Origin: Hygrophila difformis
Taxonomy: Eukaryota > Streptophyta > Magnoliopsida > Lamiales > Acanthaceae
DNA length: 64,000 nucleotides
Direction of reading: 5' to 3'
Assembly (NCBI GenBank): GCA_030278955.1
Contig: JAOANR010000003.1
Span: forward strand, 29,589,227 to 29,653,226
The position numbers were made by a program, and so were the translations under genes. Every line of letters starts with the position of its first letter. Position 1 is the stretch's first letter. Below, in pieces: positions 57,818 to 64,000 of the stretch. A model generated the notes under the pieces. It was not told where the DNA came from, searched no databases, and was given only the letters and a program-made list of their open reading frames with translations.

Positions 57818-58679
57818 CAGACCTTCCACAACAGAATCAAAAGATCAAGAATTTTAACCAAAAGGCAGCTTGGGACAAAAAGAACAACAGGAGGTTCCAC
57901 ACCCCTTAAGGGTTAGGTAGGTAGTTTAGATTAGTTTAGTTTATTTTTCTTGCAAGTATTTTAATCTTTACATGCTGTAATCTTAGTTTAGTATAGAAGC
58001 AGTTTGTGTAACCCTTAGAGTAGCCATTTTCCATATGTTTACATGCTTTCTATTTAGAATAAACCCTACCTTCAAGCTAATGATGGTGTTGGGTTCTTAT
58101 TTTGCTTTCAAGTGTCAATACAAGGAAAATTTCCAGAAATGGTTTTATCCATTTGTTTTGGCACTCTTTAATGCTTTCCCTAGAAATTAATGCTTAGTGT
58201 GTCTGTTTGTTTCAACTAGGTTGCATTTATTATGTCCTAGTTGACATTCAAAGTTAATAAATGCATGCTTGTTGGGTTTTTGGCTTGATTTAGTGCCTTA
58301 GAGCTTCAAATAAGTGTTCTTAGGTTTTAGATGTTTTTAATGTCTGTGTTAATTTGTGTTTTAATTGTATTTTTTCCTGCCTTAATCTCATTTCGTGCTT
58401 TCTTAGATAACTTGTGTGTTCTTAGTTTACTCATGTAGTTCTTAGATAACTAGATGTTTTAGGCTCTCTGATCTCTGATTTCTTGTTTGAAGAAATAGGG
58501 TTGAATCTGGCCAATACCCACTAGACATGCAGTTGTTTATTTCTTGAAAATCTCACTAGGGTGGCTGTGAAATGACACTGATGTGAGATGAGGGATTTAG
58601 TAAATCTAAACCCATCATTACAGTACAGTGTTCACCTAACCCATACTTGTGAGAACAAAAATTGTGTTTGAAAATATGT

Positions 58680-59139
58680 GATTCGAATTGAGGCAATTCG
58701 AATTAATTCGAATTGCTAAGGGAAATTCGAATTGCATATCCAAACTATTCTCTTCATGTGGTTCTCAGCCAATTCGAATTATGTCATTCGAGTTAATTCG
58801 AACTGCTACAATTCGAATTGGGTTAAAAACCACATTGTATCCATTGCCACCCATTCATGCCTTAGTTTATTTTCCATCCTCTACCAATTCGAATTGTTGC
58901 AATTCGAATTAATTCGAATTGCTGTATAATTCGAACTCACCCTCCCTTTGAGGTAAATACCTTAGTCAATTTGAGCAAAGAAAGGAACTTCGCCAATTCG
59001 AATTGTCCAATTCGAATTAATTCGAATTGGTCAATAATTCGAATTGGGTGATGCTCCAATTTCTAGCAATGATCAATTGAGTAAGTAATATTTCATCCTT
59101 CATGCATTTTCAATTCGAATTACCCCAATAATTCGAATT
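58680..59139. repeat. AATTCGAATT palindrome array, downstream block (five clusters)
   Basis: Boxes start at 58680, 58695, 58705, 58724; 58771, 58785, 58795, 58810; 58886, 58901, 58911, 58928; 58995, 59009, 59019, 59036; 59112, 59130. The same four-box grammar as in the upstream block: a 14-15 base step, a 10-base step, then a 15-19 base step. Clusters repeat every 90-117 bases while the sequence between them differs, so the grammar is conserved without plain tandem duplication of the whole unit. Confidence 0.88.
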
Positions 59140-61386
59140 GAACCATCCCTTCTATTTTGGAAACTCCAAAAATATTTTCTTTCATGAGTTGTGTAAGTTG
59201 CATAGGTGTATTGGGCCTAGGCCCAATTCATCTGAATTCTATCCATTACACATCTCAACCCATTAGTGTCCAATTATTGTGTGTTTAACACCCACACAAT
59301 ACCAAAAATATTTTCTTACTTTCTTGTTTTCTCTTTCATTGTGTGTATGAACGGATAATGAGAAACACCACAGATTAATGTTGGTGAAAGGTCCCTTCAC
59401 AGGGATATCGACTAACCCGTCTTCTGTGTGTCAATCATTATCTGTTATTTTGCATGATCTGGTTAGTGGTTGGTGGAAGCTTCGGCGAGCGTTCTCTTCA
59501 CTAAGAGTTTCGATTAGTCACTCAGCCAACTCCTAATCAGATACAGTTTTAATTTTCCTTATCTTAATTTCTCCACCTGAATTCAAGTTGCAATAGTATC
59601 AACTGATGTCGACCAACATCAGTTGAGAAATATTACAGCAAGAAATATGTAGGTTTTTCTTCCCTTCACAGACAAAAGAAAACTAAATGACGGCGGTCAC
59701 CGTTGTTTGGAATTCTTTTTGTCTAAAACCAATCATCTGGGAAAATTGGGGACCGGACAGCAGATGTTTGCAGTCCGGAAAACCTCAATTATCTCTGGCA
59801 TTATTTTTAGCCGATTTCTTCTCATCTCAGGCTAATCCACCTTTGTGTATCGCATTCTGTCTAACCCCACCATATATTTTGGGGTATTGTATTTTCTTTT
59901 TCATATACTTGTATGCATGATATTATTATGTAGTTGTTCTGGTCTTATTGCTATTTTGGGGATCCTTCCCCTTGGACATAGAAGCCTTGATATAAATCTG
60001 ATGTTGCATAATAAATTTCCAACAAAAATTCCTTTATAAAATTCGGATCTGAGTAAGGGATAAATTTGACAGTTATGACTAATTCATATTCCACTGGGGG
60101 TTGATTTTGAGAGCTTAGAAGCAGAGTCAGCGATTAGGTCTCGTCTAGACTGAAAGGATCTGTGTTTTAATTGAGAGTCTAGTACCAGTCTAGGGAATGA
60201 TTTTCAAATATCAATTTGCTTCTCAAAATTGCTGTGTGTTGGAAATCTAATATTAGATATCGCATTAAGTCAATATCCACTTGGGTGTAGATGAGATGTG
60301 ATAAATAATACTAGAGGAACAACATATAGGCCTTGGTGAATTTCTAAGGTAAGGTCGAGTATTCCTTCGACTACTACCTTCTTCTGCCAAAGTCTAGAAT
60401 TGAGTCTTGAGTGAGTACATCCGGAATAGGTTCATTTATGGATCTGTTTCATTTAGTTTGTATCTCATAACTCCCTAGATGTTGTAAGCCCCGTGGCTTA
60501 TTGATAACTCGGGGGTTCTTGATCTGCATCTGGTCACCAAGACCAGGGGCTCTTTTATACTAACGGAAAGAGACGTTTTTAACAATTCCGAGTGATAGAT
60601 TTAAATGCTTTCTTTACAGCTTTCCTTACTGCTTTCCTTTAATTGCTTTCGTAGAGGTCACTCGGAAGAATTAGGGGCTGTCCATCTGTTAAAAGGTTTG
60701 AGAGTTATGGAATGGTTTGGGGCTTGATTTGAAACTTTGGGTGTGACATGGGGGAATGATAGGAGTACTTGGCATGTCAACTAATGATGTGTTAGGTGTT
60801 GCTTATCCACCACAGATATGTAATGTAACTTCACAAGGCCTGTGGAGGGAGTTATAAGTCTGTGGTATCTTAGAAATTGTTGTCTTAAGAGCATGTAAAT
60901 TCTCACCATAAGTACCTGTCTGTTAAAGGGAACATGGTGTAGAAAGCATGAGAGTTAGCTAACTAGAGGATTATCCCAAGCTAAGATCTGTGTATTAAAA
61001 ATGGAAGTTTAATTGTGTTTCATCTGAATCTTGTCCAATCTTTATTATTTCCTCCCTGTCCCTTCTGTCATATTTAACCTGCTTTCTAGATAGTGTAGCA
61101 TAAGTTTAAATTGCTTTCGTAGTATAGATTTAATTGCTTTCCTCGATCTAGTTTACCATGCTTTGTGGAATAATTTTTACTGCTTTATTGATCTGATTTA
61201 AATTATGTTGAGTAGTTGTTAGAAACCCTTGCAAAACTTGAAACGAGTAACCGAATGGAAAATCTTAGTAAACGACGTGGGTCCTGCTTCCATCGCACAT
61301 CCTCCAGTGAACGATCCGGTACTTACTATAAATTACTGCAATTTTTGACCCGTGCGCTTTCGGGAGCACAGTTTCGTGACACGAGT

Positions 61387-61877
61387 AAATAAAAATAACA
61401 TTTTTGGAAAATACTCATACAGTGGGAAGATGTTCAAGAATTTCATGGCAGGTATCTTCTTGACATGAAATTAAGAGAAGCATCATGGTGCAGATACTTA
61501 GAACTTTCAGGGTGACAGACTGAAGGTCCATCCCGGTTGCACTGTGATACTTGTCAAAAGTTTCATGGCTGGAAGAACCACAGCGCCGTTTGAACCCCAC
61601 AGGAGTAATAAAAAAGGAAATCTTAATATATCCTTAAACCCATTCCATAAATCATAACTCTTTTCATTTAATAAATCCGAACTTGGAAATTGCATTTAGA
61701 CGGTTCTTCACCCCCCAGCAGCAAAATGAAACTTGGCTTGAGTGCAAAAGTTTCATGGCCGTTACCGGGGACTCTTGAGGCACCATTTGAAATCACAGTT
61801 TCCTCCTTAAGCAATAAACCAGTAAAAGGAATTTTCAGAAAATTACTCGTGTCGGCGAAGCTCGTCAAAAGTTTCAG
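61387..61877 (+). other. Right part of transposase intron 1, with PBS-like strings
   Basis: Noncoding between the solo LTR and exon 2. The string TTTCATGG recurs (about 61440, 61561, 61751), and at 61751-61769 it reads TTTCATGGCCGTTACCGGG, reminiscent of an Athila LTR end plus primer site (CTTCATGGCGCCGTTGCCGG). It ends at the exon 2 acceptor TTTCAG. Confidence 0.35.
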
Positions 61878-64000
61878 GGGGCTACACAATGGAGATAATG
61901 AATGATGACGATGTGAGACGGATGTCGAACTTGAATCGAGCAAAGGGAGTGGCATTTGGGAAGATGACAGTGATGGACCGGGAAGCAAGAAACACGATCG
62001 TGTAAGTCTTTTAGGAAATTGCATTGAGTTCCTTACCGTTTAATATTTGGTTGTATGCGAGCGCATGAATGATATAATTTTCGTTAATGATTCCTAGTTG
62101 CGATCATAGCTATATCTTTTAATAGTATCTGGCAATCTGCGAAATAGGACCATGATTGTTGAAACAGGGAAGTGGTTAACAACATCGGTGTTTTCTGTAC
62201 ACAACACTAGTATAGTTTGCGCATAAGACTTATGTTATACTTTCACGTCACTGGCACGGCTACTGAATGTAACTAGTTTTTACGTTGGAAGTAACTTGTA
62301 CTTCAGGGAACACACTTTAGCACAGGATGACATGGACGACGAAGATACCGAGGACGAGGAGGATCAGAGGGTTTTTTGGGCCAATGCAATAAAGGGAGTA
62401 GGACAAAGGTTTAGGAATCAGGATCATTTCCGGAAGGTGGTGGCAAATCATTGTATTTCTCTTCGGCGTGGATATGAATTCGTTTACAACAACAAAAGCA
62501 GAATATACGTAAAATGCACGACGGAAGGTTGCGGTTGGCGCATATATGCATCATTACACAAGTCTGACAACTCATTTGCGATCCGCACATGCACGCTGAC
62601 TCACCGTTGCGGCGTTAATAATCTGCAATCGAGGACTCACCCAAATGCGAATGCGACATGGGTAGCGGCTTTCATAAAAGATAAAGTGCGGCGGAACCCG
62701 AATTACAATGCGAACATGGCTATCGCGGACATTCACGCCGCATTCAAAGTGGACATTAGCTATCGCACAGCGTGGAACGCACGTGAGATTGCGATTAAGG
62801 AGTTACATGGAGACGATAAAGATTCCTTTGACAAGCTCCGGCTATTTTGCAGCCGCTTGACAACATCGAACCCCGGGAGCGTGGCTGACTTGGAGGTGTT
62901 TCCTGAATCCGGAAAGTTCCGAAGGGTTTTCATTTCAATAGCAGGTTGCATTGAAGGGTTCAAGAGAGGCTGTCGTACGCTTATGAGCTCGACGGGACCC
63001 ATATAAAAAATAAGTGGAAAGGCGCAATACTTGCCGCTATTGGTAAGGATGCAAATGCTGGGTTCATAACGCTGGCATTCGCAGGTACGTAAATTTCATG
63101 ATATTGGAGTTTTTGAAGAGAAGGGATGTCATTTGGGATTTGTGCTCTCCTCACCGTGGTTTTTTTTTTTTTTTATACAGTTGTTGACGGAGAGACGGAT
63201 GAGAACTGGGAGTGGTTTTGTCTCCGACTGAGGTCTATACTAGATGGTGATACAGAAGAGAACTGGTCCAAATACACTTTTTACACTGACCGGCACTCGG
63301 GTCTCATGAAAGCTATCCCAACCATTTTTAATGGGAGTCACCATGGCGTATGCCTACGACACCTCGTTGATAACTTTAAAAAGGATGTGAGTTTTACTAG
63401 TACTATATCATATAACTATAATCTAGAATGATACATGGTTTTATATAAAATTGGTACTATCCTTTTCAGTGACTGGTATATATGAACTACGATTACAGGT
63501 GCTTCGTAAGTACCCATACAAGAATAAGGATCACTGGACATGGGTGCTGAAGGCTGCTGCGTACGCTCCGACATATGACGAAATATTCAAGCATCTCAAT
63601 ACCATCCTTGAAGCAATGCCCTCAGCTGGTACGTTCCTTGAAAATTCAGAACCCGAAAATTGGGCGAATGCGCTGTTCACGGGCAAGAAATGGGGTGTCA
63701 TGAACACAAACCTCATCGAGAGTTGGAATAGTTGGATTGTGAAAGCAAGGGGCTACGGTCCGTATGCAATGCTCGATGAAATTTGAAGACAGGTTATGAA
63801 GATGATGAACGATAAAAGAGAGGAAGGTGCTAGAATGGAAGGAAGATTGGCTACGGTGCCGGAGAAGATATTGAACGGTAATTACCTGGCATCCGGCGAA
63901 CTTGAGCTGCAGCGCGCAACGGGCTCCTTGTTTGAAGTCCGGGAGAGGGCCACCCTACACGCCGTTGATGTGGAAAAGTGGACATGCACGTGTGGCTACT

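Larger units (their letters stand above)
57120..61381 (+). mobile_element. Solo LTR (about 4.26 kb) of an Athila/Tat-type element, in the transposase intron
   Basis: Flanked by CGAGT at 57115-57119 and 61382-61386. The body starts (T)TGTAAAAAC and ends GTTTCGTGACA. Near the right end GAACGATCC and CCGTGCGCTTTCGG (61350-61363) match the U5 region of the Athila-like LTR (16513-16526), which places it in a related lineage. A TATA box lies at 57810-57817. No gag or pol remnant, PBS or second LTR is found inside. The extra T before TG at the left end is the only irregularity. It contains the AATTCGAATT arrays. Confidence 0.7.
56816..64000 (+). pseudogene. MuDR-type (Mutator-like) transposase gene, five exons in the window, runs off the right edge
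   Basis: Exons: 56816-56996 (MATREQGGGRDVMLFCHYNG, PB1-like N-terminus), 61878-62001 (YTMEIMNDDDVRRMSNLNR), 62307-63084 (acidic stretch, then the MuDR DNA-binding domain FWANAIKGVGQRF...CTTEGCGWRIYASLH...HRCG, then the start of the transposase domain), 63181-63386 (VVDGETDENWEWF, FYTDRHSGL, GVCLRHL) and 63499 onward (LRKYPYKNKDHW, NLIESWNSW, then the start of a SWIM finger WTCTCGY). All junctions obey GT-AG and restore the frame. Lesions: one base lost near 62986, next to the first catalytic Asp (LDGTH), and TGA at 63784-63786 where CGA is usual. Intron 1 (4.9 kb) is inflated by a solo LTR. Transposase of a DNA transposon, inactive here. Confidence 0.85.

Noticed and set aside
57476..58929. 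Open frames through the palindrome array (IRINSN-type repeats)
   Set aside because: Translation of AATTCGAATT repeats; no start context or domain.
57334..59139. Heat-shock elements or CRISPR-like repeats
   Set aside because: TTC and GAA are fused without the 2-base gap needed for a heat-shock element; the repeats are palindromic boxes with spacers far too short for CRISPR.

Overview
The window is nuclear DNA of a flowering plant, probably a eudicot. It is built almost entirely of nested transposable elements. The evidence is plant-type Ty3/gypsy LTR elements (a chromodomain chromovirus and an Athila-like element with a tRNA-Asp type primer site), a BNR-type LINE with an RRM in ORF1, a tRNA-derived SINE, Stowaway-like and Mutator-like MITEs, Helitron-type helicase debris, a MuDR-type transposase gene with introns, and F-box genes of a plant family. 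I saw no rRNA gene, no stand-alone tRNA gene, no CRISPR and no ordinary single-copy host gene outside the elements.

Layout. 1-8591: a LINE (ORF1, ORF2, about 2 kb of 3' region, poly(A)). 8592-12345: an AT-rich tandem array with a unit of about 308 bp, split by a 5'-truncated reverse LINE (9110-10084), a Stowaway-like MITE (10529-10785) and a long-TIR Mutator-type MITE (10947-12149) that itself holds a SINE (11541-11696). 12798-48255: a minus-strand Tekay-like chromovirus (TSD GAAAT) whose 3' LTR is split by a plus-strand Athila-like element of 25.4 kb (13387-38741, TSD CCATA). 48284-54150: a degenerate Helitron-type helicase whose C-terminal part is present three times head to tail; a chromovirus-type solo LTR (49327-52710, TSD ATATT) sits inside it. 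54150-56350: AT-rich sequence with MITE remnants. 56816-64000: a MuDR-type transposase pseudogene running off the right edge; its first intron carries a second solo LTR (57120-61381, TSD CGAGT) with a remarkable array of AATTCGAATT palindromes.

The most interesting object is the Athila-like element. Its gag and pol look intact and its two 3.2-3.3 kb LTRs are nearly identical, so it is young. Between pol and a long env-position ORF it carries about 6 kb with five F-box genes plus one relic, all in the sense orientation. Two keep a phase-2 intron after codon 6, one has lost exactly that intron, and two have the matching acceptor but no first exon. The cassette is bracketed by strong hairpins (11-bp stems, 5-nt loops), and polypurine-tract-like sequence recurs on its 3' side. 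This fits a retroelement that has picked up, duplicated and partly processed host F-box genes, possibly expressed like spliced viral accessory genes. Capture and splicing are inferences.

The order of events readable from target duplications is: tandem array and helicase first, then chromovirus, then Athila. The solo LTRs, LINE fragment and SINE are separate insertions, each with its own duplication.
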